A stretch of DNA of 64,000 bases from Neurospora crassa OR74A (lineage: Eukaryota; Ascomycota; Sordariomycetes; Sordariales; Sordariaceae). The position numbers and the translations under genes are program-made. The stretch is from assembly GCF_000182925.2 (NCBI RefSeq), contig NC_026506.1, positions 1,736,001 through 1,800,000 on the forward strand, given 5' to 3'. Shown here piece by piece: positions 36,677-48,147 of this stretch. Every line of letters starts with the position of its first letter. Position 1 is the stretch's first letter. The notes below the pieces were generated by a model, which worked only from the letters and a program-made list of their open reading frames with translations, was not told the DNA's origin and ran no database searches.

Positions 36677-37543
36677 TAAATTAGAATATTATTAAAGTAA
36701 ATAATATATATTATATTTATTAACCCTACTAATATATTATTAATATATATTTAAAATATTACTAGTACGTTCGCTAATCTTATTAATATAATTAAAAATT
36801 TATAGTGCCTATACTTTATATAAAACGCCGTCTTCTCTTTGTCTCCCTTTTAAATCCAAATTTTATAATATACGTCCTTTAAATTTAATTTTATAAAAAT
36901 TTTAACCGATAATAACCGATTTAAAATCTCTTAAATAAAGGGTAACGCTATCCGATTTTTCTTTATAACCTTATTTAACGCTTTAAAATCGATATAGAGC
37001 CTTAATTTTCTACCCTTCTTTAAAATAAAAATAATAAGAGCGCCCGCTAAATTAATAGAAGAATAAATCTATCCCTTTTAGAATATTTTTATTAATTATT
37101 TATATAATACTTCTAATTCCTTAATATTTAATATATAAATTAGTCCCTAAAGCGCCGACTCCCCTTCGACTAAATTAATATAATATTTTAACTAATTATA
37201 TTAGGGTAGGGGTATAACCGAAGCTTTAAATATTAATTAAAATTCTTTATACTCTAGTAGAATAATCGGTTTGGGGATAGTAAATTTACTTTTTATTTCT
37301 TCTAATAATTCTAAGGGTTATAGTAGCGTTAATTCCGCGGGGGGTACTAGGGTAAAGTAAATACTATTAAATATTACTCGAAAAACCTTTATTAAGAGGG
37401 TAGGAATTAGAAGTAATTTGGCCGACTCTATTATAACGGGTAGGGTTACGAATTCTAACGCTAAGGAAGAGGGGATTTCGAATAGGATATTTGTATATAT
37501 AGGAGGGTAGAAACCTTCTTCTATTTTTACTATTTCCTAAATG

Positions 37544-37787
37544 TTTAATAATAGAATTAAATCCTACTATAGCCCCGCTAGGATAATTATAGCATTATAT
37601 ATTTCCTTCGCTAATATTATATTTAATATAAAATTATTAGTTTTAATACGAAATTGAAATAATTATTGCTATTAATTAATATTAGAATTCTACTTATAAA
37701 ACTAGGAGTAACTAAGGATAATTTCTATAGCCGGGGATTTAATTATAGTAAAAGTAATTCGCTTTATCTACTTAATATTATAGGAGT
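37544..37787. repeat. First copy of a 244-bp artefactual direct repeat
   Basis: Identical by eye to 37888-38131 on the other side of a 100-N gap. The related gypsy copy at 62.4-62.8 kb has this segment only once, so the duplication is almost certainly an unmerged contig overlap. Confidence 0.85.
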
Positions 37788-37887
37788 NNNNNNNNNNNNN
37801 NNNNNNNNNNNNNNNNNNNNNNNNNNNNNNNNNNNNNNNNNNNNNNNNNNNNNNNNNNNNNNNNNNNNNNNNNNNNNNNNNNNNNNN
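37788..37887. other. Assembly gap (100 N), probably false
   Basis: Both sides end in the same 244 bp, so the contigs overlap and no sequence need be missing here. Confidence 0.9.
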
Positions 37888-38131
37888 TTTAATAATAGAA
37901 TTAAATCCTACTATAGCCCCGCTAGGATAATTATAGCATTATATATTTCCTTCGCTAATATTATATTTAATATAAAATTATTAGTTTTAATACGAAATTG
38001 AAATAATTATTGCTATTAATTAATATTAGAATTCTACTTATAAAACTAGGAGTAACTAAGGATAATTTCTATAGCCGGGGATTTAATTATAGTAAAAGTA
38101 ATTCGCTTTATCTACTTAATATTATAGGAGT
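37888..38131. repeat. Second copy of the 244-bp artefactual direct repeat
   Basis: See 37544-37787. The same 40-residue peptide beginning MLLINIRILLIKLG can be read from both copies. Confidence 0.85.
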
Positions 38132-40215
38132 TACATATTTTAATAAGATAGGTAATTATACTATATATAGGAATAAGCCGAAGGGAGAAATTAATAAGAT
38201 AATAGGGTATAAGATTAATTTTTATATTCGATAAGAGTAAATACCTACTAATTAGGTTTAACTCCGCGCCCGAATTTATTAACCTTCGTATACTCTATTA
38301 ATTTCTAAGAGTCTTTATTAATAACCTCGTCTTTAAGTATATTTATAATTTACTTACATTATTCTAAGTGGTTGTAACTACTATTCTAACTATAATTGGT
38401 TTAGTATTCGCTCTATATAAAGGGGTATTAATAAGGATAGGGTAATTCTGTATTAAATAGCTAATTTAATTGTAATTATAATAGGTTCGGTTTAAGTACG
38501 CTACTATAAAATAGCCCGTTATACTATATTTATAATAGGTATTCGGCGGCTTCAATTAGGTATATTAGCTATATATATAACCTTTTTAGTAATAAAGGGA
38601 ATAAATAAGATTGGGATTTATTTAGAAAGTAGTAGGGGGGCGATAGGGAAATTTAGGGGGGTTCGTACTATAGGATAATTGAAAAGGGGTGTTCGAAGAG
38701 GAAGTAGGAGGGTGCGAAGATAAAGAAGACGATAGATTATACCTTAAAGATATTTAGTTTTAGTAATATAATATAAATAGTTTAATATTCTTTAGGCCTT
38801 CTAATTATTCTATATATACTATTACTTTATTTATTATATTAATACCGGTTATTAAGAAAACGCCTTATTTAAAGAAGGGGTACAATTAATTAATTTAAGT
38901 AATAACCTAAATATATTCCGGTTAATTGTATAATAGGTTGAATTTTTTAGTATAATATTAGTTATAGAAATCACGAACGGTTTCCGAAGCGCCTTATTAT
39001 ATACGTTCGAATTTATTAAAAGCGGATTATTTAATAGCTTAAATATTATTATTATATTTAGTTTCTAAGAAAATATAGAGGTTACTCTATATAGGCGTAT
39101 TACAAACCGTATTGTACTTAGGCTTACTATAGAGAATTAATATATATTTAATTTATACATTCTTAGAATTACTTTTAATATAATTAATAATAAACGAGAG
39201 GGAAATATAGGAGTATTTTTGAAAATACGCGTTAATATTATAGAAGTAATTCTACAATTATAAGAAATTTTTGCTAGTAAATTTAGTAATATTATATTTA
39301 AACTAATATTCAGTACGGGCTAGTATAATTATAGTTAGTAAAGGAATAGCTATAACGACGGCCGTTAACAAAGGGGTAGTAAGGGGATTTATAATAGAAA
39401 TATAAATCTAATTATAAAAAAAGTAATTCTAATAATAGAACCCGACGGGGATAGGGGGGTAATTTCCTATGGAATTTTATTCAGTAAGGTTTACAAAAGC
39501 GAATTACTTTTATTAGAATATATATGAAGGGAGGTAATTGAGGAGGAATTTAATTGCGGCGAACCGAGACTCGAATAATTGTTACTTATATACGAACTTA
39601 TTAGCTTCTAAGATTTGGGGGTATAAATAGGGAGCCCGGGGTAATATAGGAGGGTAATTTTTATTATTATTTTCTTCGACGGACTTTATAATAGGCTAGT
39701 ATTATTATAATAAAGGCGGAGGAGGTTAAATTATTTTAATTATAGTAACTATAAGGGTAGTAGTACGAGAAGGATGAGGAATAGCTTCGACGGTACGAGA
39801 AATAAATTAGCTATTATATATATATATTTTAACGGTATCGGCTCAATTCCTAAAGGAAGAATTATTAATTTATTAAGAACGTAGGCGAAAGGTAGGCTAA
39901 GGTAACTACGGTCGTAGTTATACGTAAGGGATAGTAAATTAAGGGTTAATCTAAAGATATATTAATAGCTACTAATTATAATAAGATACGCTCCGTTAAA
40001 CCTCTTTTATACTTGTATAAACTCTATTTATCCGCTAACGAGCATTATAGAGCCTTGTACTAGTCTGGCGCCTCGGTATAGTGCTGGATTATCCTTCTTA
40101 CGAACTTAACCCGATATAAGCGTTATCGTTAATAATCCTACGCTTCGGTAGACGAAGGGGAGCAGTAGCCGCTGAGGTGCTTCTGTGTACGGGCTCTTAG
40201 CCTCCTAACAGGTAG

Positions 40216-40780
40216 TACTAAAATAATTAATTTAATTGGGGAAGCTACTTTACTATTATCATTACCTAATAAATAAAATAAAGTATTAAAAGCCCGCTTC
40301 TTAAGAATAAAGCGGATAAAGAACTATTACTCAACCTTATTATCGTCGCTAGAATCCTCTTCGCTACTAGAAATCTTAATAGGTATTATAGGCTTAGAAG
40401 GGGACGATAGCAGCTTTAGGACTAAAATTAGAACTAATTTTAACTCTAGCACAATAACCTTCCCCTTTTTAACAGCAGTCTTTTTAATAATAGTCTTCTT
40501 AATAGTAATTTTAATAAGAGTAGCCTTCTTCTTAAGTAAAGTAATTTTAAAAATAATTTTAATAAACTACTTAACTTTATAGCTCTTCTTTCTAAAGCGG
40601 GATAAAGCGCGTTATAGAATTATTAAACTAGGATCTTCCTAATCTTAATCTTCATCGAAGTAAACTACTAGTACGCTACTTCAAATATAGGATTGCTTTA
40701 CGCCGGCGGGCTTTAAATTAAGGATTATTTTAGAAGGTATTATTGCGATGGATTTAATTAATTATTAGTGTTGTAATTAC
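40216..40780 (-). pseudogene. Decayed second frame of the TIR transposon (N-terminal part)
   Basis: Read from ~40780 leftwards, the minus strand gives a Lys-rich stretch (ITIKKTIIKKTAVKKGKVIV) followed by an acidic Ser-rich one (ISSSEEDSSDDNKVEQ) with few stops. Fusing across the gypsy insertion would continue it into 33215-31560. The composition suggests a nucleic-acid-binding or chromatin-interacting accessory protein, but that is inference from composition only. Confidence 0.4.
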
Positions 40781-40856
40781 TTTGTACGTTGAAATAGCTT
40801 TAAATTGATGTAGAAATTGTTGTAAAATGATGAATTTTGACGAAGTTGTGCAATAC

Positions 40857-40930
40857 AGAAGTGCGGTGTGTGTGTGTGTGCACGCACACACACCTCTTGC
40901 CAAGACTGTACAGGCGATTGAGTGTGGGAA
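40857..40930 (-). repeat. Right terminal inverted repeat of the two-frame transposon
   Basis: Reverse complement of 30135-30208, including the TG/CA palindrome; the two match with only a couple of transitions. Confidence 0.85.
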
Positions 40931-41443
40931 TGGCGGATGTGCCATTGGAGACGAAAAGGGTCTAGCTGGTCCATGGCAGCTTCGAAGCAACTTGATGGAA
41001 CTTTGGGACCCGATGGAGGGTTGGACCCGTTTCTACAAGGCCTTTTCAAATTTATTTTATTGATTCCCCCCTCGTTGTTTCCCCGTGAACTGTTCCTACC
41101 CTCCTTTGCATCACTTCGTCATCGTCTTGACAGGCGAAGAGTGTGGCATATAGCCCTTGGTCAACCTCCTGTGGTTGCGCTCGTCTGATCTGGACGAAAG
41201 GGTTCTGTCCCCTTCACATCACTCTTGTTTCCGTTGACTTGGGCTTTCAGCCCTTCTACTTGTCTCTCATCATCCACTTAGTCTTCGTTATCGAGCACAG
41301 TTAGTGAGTAACCTTTCCTTACCATTCCCAGTCGAAGCAGCACCTGTAATAATCAAACTTTTTCATATCTTCGATATAACAAGAATAACTAAAATCTGTT
41401 CTACCCAGCAGTAATAACCAAATTGTGCTTTACACCAGTCCAC
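40931..41443 (+). promoter_or_regulatory. Truncated upstream region of the ABC transporter gene
   Basis: Only ~510 bp separate the transposon end from the ATG. A possible leader intron runs from GTGAGT at 41304 to CCCAG at 41408, with an ATAACTA branch-like site. Nothing else is identifiable. Confidence 0.4.
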
Positions 41444-44400
41444 ATGGACTCAACCACAGCTGGGCGGAAGCCCAGCATCGAAGGGCCCAACCCAACCGAA
41501 CCGCCATCCACCAGTGCCTCTTCAAGGACCCAGGACATCGAGGAGCTTCGTGAGGAGGCCCGCCGCAACAACCCCAACGGCCTTAGCCGCGCTGTCTCCG
41601 GTATCTCTGTCGAACAAGCTGAGAACGACTTTCGCGAGCTGCGAAGGGAGTTGTCTCGCGCGAGTCGTACTCAGAGCCATGCCAATAGGTCGACACACCA
41701 TGGAGACGCCGAGAAGGGACAGATGCACGTCGAAACCTCATCTGAGAGTGCGCCGGAGCAATTCGACCTTGAAGCTGCCCTGCGTGGCGATCTGGAGGCA
41801 GAAAGGGAAGCCGGCATCCGCCCCAAGCATATCGGTGTTTACTGGGACGGCTTGACTGTGAAGGGTATTGCTAGTAGCACTAACTTCGTCAAGACGTTCC
41901 CCAACGCCTTTATCGACTTCTTCGACGTCGTCACTCCTGTCGTCAACATGTTGGGTCTTGGTAAGAAGATGCCCGAGGCGACCTTGCTGCACAGCTTCAG
42001 AGGTGTTTGCAAGCCTGGAGAGATGGTCCTGGTCCTCGGAAAGCCGGGCTCTGGATGTACCACGTTCCTCAAGAACATTGTCAACCAGCGCGATGGGTTC
42101 ACGTCGGTTACTGGTGATGTGCTCTATGGACCCTTTACGTCTGAAGAGTTCCTTCAGTACCGCGGCGAGGCCGTCTACAACATGGAGGAGGACATGCACC
42201 ATCCTACCCTCACGGTCGAGCAGACTCTTGCCTTCGCTCTGGACGTCAAGATCCCCGGCAAGCTTCCCCCTGGTATCACAAAGCAAGATTTCAAGGAGAA
42301 GGTTATCACCATGCTCCTCAAAATGTTCAACATCGAGCACACTCGTCACACCATCGTCGGCAACCCCTTCGTCCGTGGTGTTTCTGGTGGTGAGAGGAAG
42401 CGTGTTTCCATCGCTGAAATGCTTATCACCAACGCCTGTGTTTTGTCCTGGGACAATAGCACCCGCGGTTTGGACGCTTCAACTGCTCTCGACTTCGCCA
42501 AGGCGCTCCGTATCCAGACGGATCTGTACAAGACGACCACCTTTGTTTCGCTGTATCAGGCCTCGGAAAACATCTACAAGCTCTTTGACAAGGTCTTGGT
42601 TATTGACGAGGGACGCCAAGTCTACTTTGGTCCTACTTCGGAAGCCAGAGGTTACTTTGAGAGCTTGGGCTTTGCTCCACGCCCACGACAGACCACACCC
42701 GATTACGTTACTGGCTGTACCGACGACTTCGAGCGTGAATACCAAGAGGGCCGTTCTCCAGAGAACGCACCTCACAGCCCGGAGACACTGGAGGCGGCGT
42801 TCAACGAATCCAAGTTTGCTCGGGAATTGGAACGTGAGATGGCGGATTACAAGCAATCACTCGTTGAGGAGAAGGACAAGTACGAGGATTTCCAAATCGC
42901 TGTCAGGGAACAAAAGCGGAAGGGTGCTGGCAAGAAGTCGGCTTACTCCGTTGGATTCCACCAGCAGGTCTGGGCTCTGTTGAAGCGCCAGTTCGTTCTC
43001 AAGATGCAGGATCGCCTTGCTCTCGCCCTCTCGTGGCTGAGGAGTATTGTGATTGCCATCGTCCTCGGTACTCTGTATCTCAATCTCGGTCAAACCTCCG
43101 CCAGTGCGTTCAGCAAGGGTGGTCTCATGTTTATCTCTCTGCTGTTCAACGCTTTCCAGGCCTTCTCGGAGTTGGCAGGAACTATGCTTGGACGAGGTGT
43201 TGTCGAACGCCATAGGCGTTATGCATTCCATCGTCCTTCGGCTCTCTGGATCGCTCAAATCTTTGTTGATCAGGCTTTCTCTGCGTCTCAGATCATGTTG
43301 TTCTCAATCATCGTCTACTTCATGACAAATCTGTTCCGCAGTGCTGGCGCCTTTTTCACCTTCTACCTCATGATCTTGTCCGGCAACATTGGCATGACTC
43401 TCTTTTTCCGCATTATCGGATGCGTGAGTCCCGATTTCGATTATGCCATCAAGTTTGCCGTTGTCACCATCACCTTCTTTATCACCACATCCGGCTATCT
43501 GATTCAGTACCAGTCGGAACAGGTTTGGCTGAGGTGGATCTACTGGATCAATATCTTGGGTCTATCGTTCAGCTCGATGATGGAGAATGAGTTTTCAAAG
43601 ATCGATATGACTTGCACCGACGACTCCTTGATTCCTGCTGGTCCCGAGTACACCGACATCAACCACCAGGTTTGCACGCTTCCCGGTTCGACTCCCGGCA
43701 CCAAGTTCATCTCCGGCAAGGCCTACATCTCGCAAGGCTTCTCCTACAATGCCAGCGATCTGTGGAGGAACTGGGGTATCGTCTTGGCACTGATCATCTT
43801 TTTCCTCATTATGAACGTCGTTCTAGGCGAAATCATGAACTTCAGCGGCGGAGGCAGCCTCGCCAAGGTCTTCCAGCGACCCAACGAAGAGCGTAAGAAA
43901 CTCAATGCGGCGCTGCAAGAGAAGCGTGATGCCCGCCGCAAGGCCCGGAAGGAGCATGATGGTTCGGACCTCAAGATCAACTCGGAGAGCATTCTTACTT
44001 GGGAGAACCTTACCTACGACGTCCCTGTCCCCGGTGGCACTCGCCGCCTGCTCAACAACGTCTTCGGATACGTCAAGCCCGGTCAGCTCACTGCCCTCAT
44101 GGGCGCTTCGGGAGCCGGAAAGACTACCCTTTTGGATGTCCTTGCTGCGAGGAAGAACATCGGTGTTATTGGTGGCGATATCCTGGTCGATGGCATCAAG
44201 CCTGGTAAAGAATTTCAGCGTAGCACATCCTATGCCGAACAGCTCGACGTTCACGACCCCTCGCAGACCGTTCGCGAGGCCCTTCGATTCTCTGCCGACC
44301 TTCGGCAGCCTTTTGAGACACCCCGGGAAGAGAAATACGCCTACGTAGAGGAGATCATCTCCCTTCTAGAAATGGAGACCTTTGCCGATGCCATTATCGG

Positions 44401-45958
44401 CTCTCCCGAGGCTGGTTTGACCGTTGAACAAAGAAAGCGAGTGACCATCGGTGTCGAGCTTGCCGCCCGTCCGCAGCTGCTCCTGTTCTTGGATGAACCC
44501 ACCTCGGGCCTCGACAGCCAGAGCGCCTTCAATATCGTCCGCTTCCTCAAGAAACTCGCCGCTGCCGGCCAAGCCATTCTCTGCACCATCCACCAGCCCA
44601 ACGCCGCCCTGTTCGAGAACTTTGACCGCCTGCTCCTCCTCAAGTCCGGCGGCCGCTGCGTCTACTTTGGAGACATTGGCAAAGATGCCTGCGTGTTGAG
44701 CGACTACCTCAGCCGTCACGGTGCTGTGCCCAAGGAGACCGATAACGTAGCCGAGTTCATGCTCGAAGCCATCGGCGCCGGTTCCGCCCCGCGCATCGGC
44801 GACCGCGACTGGGCCGACATCTGGGCCGACTCGCCAGAGCTCGCCAACGTGAAGGACACCATCCAGCAAATGAAGGAAGCTCGCAAGAGCGCCGGCGAGC
44901 AAGTCAACCACGACCTAGAGCGCGAGTACGCTTCCCCTCTTTGGCATCAGCTGAAGGTGGTCACGCACCGGACCAACCTCGCCCTCTGGCGCTCGCCCAA
45001 CTACCTGTTCACCCGCGTCTTCTCCCACGCCGTGATTGCGCTCATCACCGGTCTGACCTTCCTCAACCTCGACCTCTCGCGCGAATCTTTGCAGTACAAG
45101 GTCTTCGTCTGCTTCCAGGTCACCGTCCTTCCCGCCATCGTCATCTCCCAAGTCGAAGTCATGTACCACATCAAACGCACCATCTTCTTCCGCGAGCAGT
45201 CGTCAAAGATGTACAACTCCTTCACCTTTGCCGCGTCCATGGTCATCGCCGAAATGCCCTACAACATCTTCTGCGCCGTCATCTTCTTCGTGTTTGTGTA
45301 CTACATGCCCGGCTTGAACTCGGAATCCTCGAGAGCGGGGTATCAGTTCTTCATGGTGCTCATCACCGAAGTCTTCTCCGTCACCATGGCGCAGTGCTTG
45401 TCCGCCTTGACCCCGACAGTCTTTATCTCGAGTCAATTCGACCCCTTCATCATGATCACCTTTGCCCTCTTCTGTGGCGTCACCATCCCGGCGCCGCAGA
45501 TGCCCAAGTTCTGGCGCAAGTGGCTGTACGAGCTAAACCCTTTCACTCGTCTCATTGGCGGCATGGTGGTCACCGAGTTGCATGACTTGCCCGTCATCTG
45601 CAAGGACTATGAGCTGCAATCTTTTACTGCTCCCGCGGGACAATCCTGTGGGGAGTACATGGAACCTTTCTTCAAGAGGGGAGGAGCGGGTTACTTGGTG
45701 AACAACGCCACGAGCGCGTGTCAATACTGCGCGTACAAGGTGGGCGATCAGTTTTATGAGCCACTGGGGATCAGCTTTGATAACAGGTGGAGGGATTTGG
45801 GGATTTTCTTGGCCTTCATTGGGAGTAATTTGATTATTCTTTTCATGGCGGTAAGTTTTTGCACATCATACCCTTCAAAACTATCTAATCGAGGAGTAAT
45901 TTGCTAACTGTTGGTGACAATCTTTCAGAGCCGATACCTCAACTTCAACAGGCGTTAA
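41444..45958 (+). CDS. PDR-type (ABCG) ABC transporter, CDR-like multidrug exporter
   Basis: Two exons, 41444..45850 and 45929..45958, encode 1478 aa. The 78-bp intron (GTAAGT, CTTTCAG, branch CTAAC) separates off the last nine residues, SRYLNFNRR. The ATG at 41444 is used; the open frame upstream begins with TTG. The order is NBD1-TMD1-NBD2-TMD2, as in fungal Pdr5/CDR proteins. NBD1 has the family's degenerate Walker A GKPGSGCTT (~199-207, Cys replacing the usual Lys), signature VSGGERKR (~313) and Walker B VLSWDNSTRGLD. NBD2 has a canonical Walker A GASGAGKTT (~886), a degenerate signature LTVEQRKR (~991) and Walker B LLLFLDEPTSGLD. Two blocks of about six TM segments follow, with a Cys-bearing extracellular loop near the C-terminus. 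Family members export azoles and other hydrophobic toxicants at the plasma membrane. It resembles the Neurospora CDR4 group, but I cannot prove orthology. Confidence 0.93.
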
Positions 45959-46884
45959 GCCCCTTTTCTTTCATATTGCCAGCCGACGACTTGAGTTTAC
46001 GGACACACACAGTCGGTCGCAAACAGATATTCGCAATCGTAATTCACCCACCCAGTCAGCCTTGGATGTCGAAAGGGACTACTTTTGTTACCCTTGGAAA
46101 AAGCATTCCTCGTACGAACTACCTACCGACTTGCATTATCACCTTTATCTTTTTTGAAACTTCTCTCCGAGGGTTCCGGCAAAGCAAAAAACTTGACGGT
46201 TCACTCGCGACTTAATTTACCTTACCAACAGCATTTTGTAATGGGATCTGTCAACATATAGTTGGACACACACACACACATAGAATTGGGGTTTACGGAG
46301 GAAAAGACAGCGAGGCTTCCGAAGGTGTTGGAAAACACAGCTGAGTGTGGATTTTTTTGGACAAAGGTGGTGGAACTTGACGGTGAGGGGGTCAAAAGTA
46401 TTGGAGTGGTGGATGATGTTATTTGACGCGGCAGATGAAGTAGATGATGACAAATGCGACGGCATGTATGCATGATCATGAAGAAGAAGCAGAAGAAGAC
46501 ACGAATACTGGAGGTACTCTTGCGTAATTCTTATCAAGGCGTGAACTTTGTAAAACTCGGTGAAGCCGTCTTTTCTTGGTGTACCTCTTCGAAGGAGGTT
46601 GTAAGTCTCGGGGAATGGAACCACTAAAGTATTCATAACCTTCCCTATCACGCCCACGGTGCACCTCCTCAACATCTACATGGACTTTTCCTCAGTCGAA
46701 GCGTATACCTGATTCTACCTGAATATAGAGTCTGTTCCATTACAGCATCCGTAACGATCCATATTCCACCCCTGTCAGGTTGGGGCACAATATACTTCGG
46801 CTTGATTATACCCCGCGTCCCACTTATCGACATATCTATAATCCCACTCGAACTATGCGTACGAGCTGCCCATCGTATCACGTT
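45959..46884. other. Convergent 3' region
   Basis: Between the ends of the ABC transporter gene (+) and the DUF1295 gene (-). It contains a short CA repeat (about 46265-46280). A 152-codon minus frame (46217-46675) is judged non-coding. Confidence 0.45.
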
Positions 46885-48147
46885 CTAAAGATACTTAGAA
46901 GAGATAGGGATGAACTTGGGTGTCTCCTTTTTCCACTTCTGGTACTTCTTGTCAGAGCCATACAGCTTGTCGTACTTCTTCTCGGCATACGGCACGCCCG
47001 TGACCTTCACCATCAAAAGAGTCACGAACGCAGGGCCGACTGTGCAGAAAAAGATGACCGAAAGGATACTCATGGGGGAGGAATCGGCAGCGGCCAGAGC
47101 CTCCCGAACGTCGTCAAACATAAGAACGCCGAAGGTAACGGTACAGATGCCCGTCCAGAGCATCGACTCGCCCACGTAGTTTGGGAATTGGCTATTGTCA
47201 ACTTGCATTAGTACCAGAAAATGGTTGTGAGAGTAAAACAGTGAAAACGCACCACTGGGACCATAAGCCGCTGGTGAGGAACTGCTCGTCGTGTACCTTA
47301 TCCCGCTTCCCCTTTTGCCATTTGCTCTTCTGGTAATCAGCAATGACTTCTGTCACGAAGCCGATAACCCACAATTTAAAACCCGAGAGGTCCGTGGGCT
47401 TGATATTTTGGATAGAAGGAACGCCGGAGGGGATTGAGTTGACGGCAATCACAGGAAGCATGCAAAAGATGACCCAGGTAGCCTGGCCGATGAAGGCCCT
47501 GAGGTAGCGGCGCGGGTTGATCCGGATCTCATCGAAGCGGCGGTCGTGGCCTTCACGAAGAATGCGGCGAAAGAGGTAGACTCCCACTACGATGTCGTCG
47601 AAGTATTAGTTGACTGCCCGTCCTCGTCGACAAATTCGGGAAATGGAATGGTTCTCGAGGTGGGTAAAGAAGTAGCAATTGTTTCCTGCCATTAGCCGAA
47701 GTTCGGGGGTCACTTACACCTCACAGCCCAAATAGTGACCGCACCGCTCAAGGCAAGCTGTCTCCAGTGGTAGTCAACGGCGAGAGGGGTGCCAGCGGCG
47801 ACGTCCTGAACAATGTTGCATCTTTTAAAGGGTGCCATCAAGAGGCTTCCCCATCCAGGTTGGGTTCCGGTAACCGCTTGGACGCCCTCATTGACTGCAT
47901 CCGCAACTCGTTCAAGGTTATTCTCGGCATACTTGGCCCTAATGGCAGGGAGGTAGAGGCTCATGATGTTGACGATGAGGAAAGTAGACAACCCCGAGGC
48001 GTCAAAGAAGCGATCGGACTTGTAGATGATTGAGGGAATAGCCACGACAATCTGAATCGCGTAAGCGACCATGATGCAGGGGACGACAGTCCGCTTGAGT
48101 GGACTGGCGAAATTGGTCAAGTTGAGGAGGGACTGGATGATGGTCAT
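46885..48147 (-). CDS. DUF1295 / steroid 5-alpha-reductase-like membrane protein
   Basis: Three exons, complement(48147..47718, 47586..47253, 47191..46885), encode 356 aa. Intron 1 (131 bp) has GTAAGT and CGTAG ends with a CTAATAC branch site; intron 2 (61 bp) has GTGCGT and AATAG. Splicing gives RLGVYLFRRIL and, across intron 2, LWSQCQFPNYVGE, the family's conserved W-x-PNY-GE block. There are 6-8 hydrophobic segments, including VVPCIMVAYAIQIVVAIPSI near the N-terminus and YLRAFIGQATWVIFCMLPVI. Proteins of this superfamily reduce double bonds of steroid or long-chain lipid substrates in the ER membrane using NADPH. The substrate here is unknown. The protein ends in a Lys-rich tail, which could be an ER-retention signal in the broad sense. 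Confidence 0.83.

Larger units (their letters stand above)
33216..40210 (-). mobile_element. Ty3/gypsy retrotransposon, copy 1, inserted in the TIR transposon
   Basis: Minus-strand element whose 5' end is at 40210 (TGTTAGGAGGCTAAGAGC). Going leftwards it shows a gag-like region (about 40100-38550), reverse transcriptase (about 37200-36677, with KLNLKDVYYKI), the C-terminal integrase region (about 36000-35600) and a non-coding 3' part with tandem repeats. It matches the plus-strand copy at 60318-64000 in reverse complement over its whole 5' half. GGTAG occurs on both sides (33211-33215, 40211-40215) and may be the target duplication. Four 100-N gaps interrupt it, and the 3' LTR is not present in the assembled sequence. 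Heavily RIP-mutated. Confidence 0.75.
30135..40930 (+). mobile_element. TIR DNA transposon with two convergent reading frames, split by a gypsy element
   Basis: The ends are inverted copies of ~75 bp starting TTCCCACACTCAATCGCC and including an almost perfect GTGTGTGTGCGTGCACACAC palindrome (30135 onwards, and 40857-40930 reversed). The flanks TGGTG (30130-30134) and TGGCG (40931-40935) could be a 5-bp target duplication with one transition. Removing the gypsy insertion (33216-40210) leaves about 3.8 kb. The left part encodes a decayed IS630/mariner-type transposase (+); the right part encodes an unknown frame (-). A third left end of this family lies at 59001. The interior is RIP-saturated; the termini are not. 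Confidence 0.7.

Noticed and set aside
37666-38234. Two apparent proteins beginning MLLINIRILLIKLG
   Set aside because: The same sequence read twice from a duplicated contig end; it lies antisense to RIPed gypsy pol.
46217-46675. 152-codon minus frame between the ABC and DUF1295 genes
   Set aside because: No start context, poly-Leu/Ser and Cys-Val runs from simple repeats, and it lies in a convergent 3' region.
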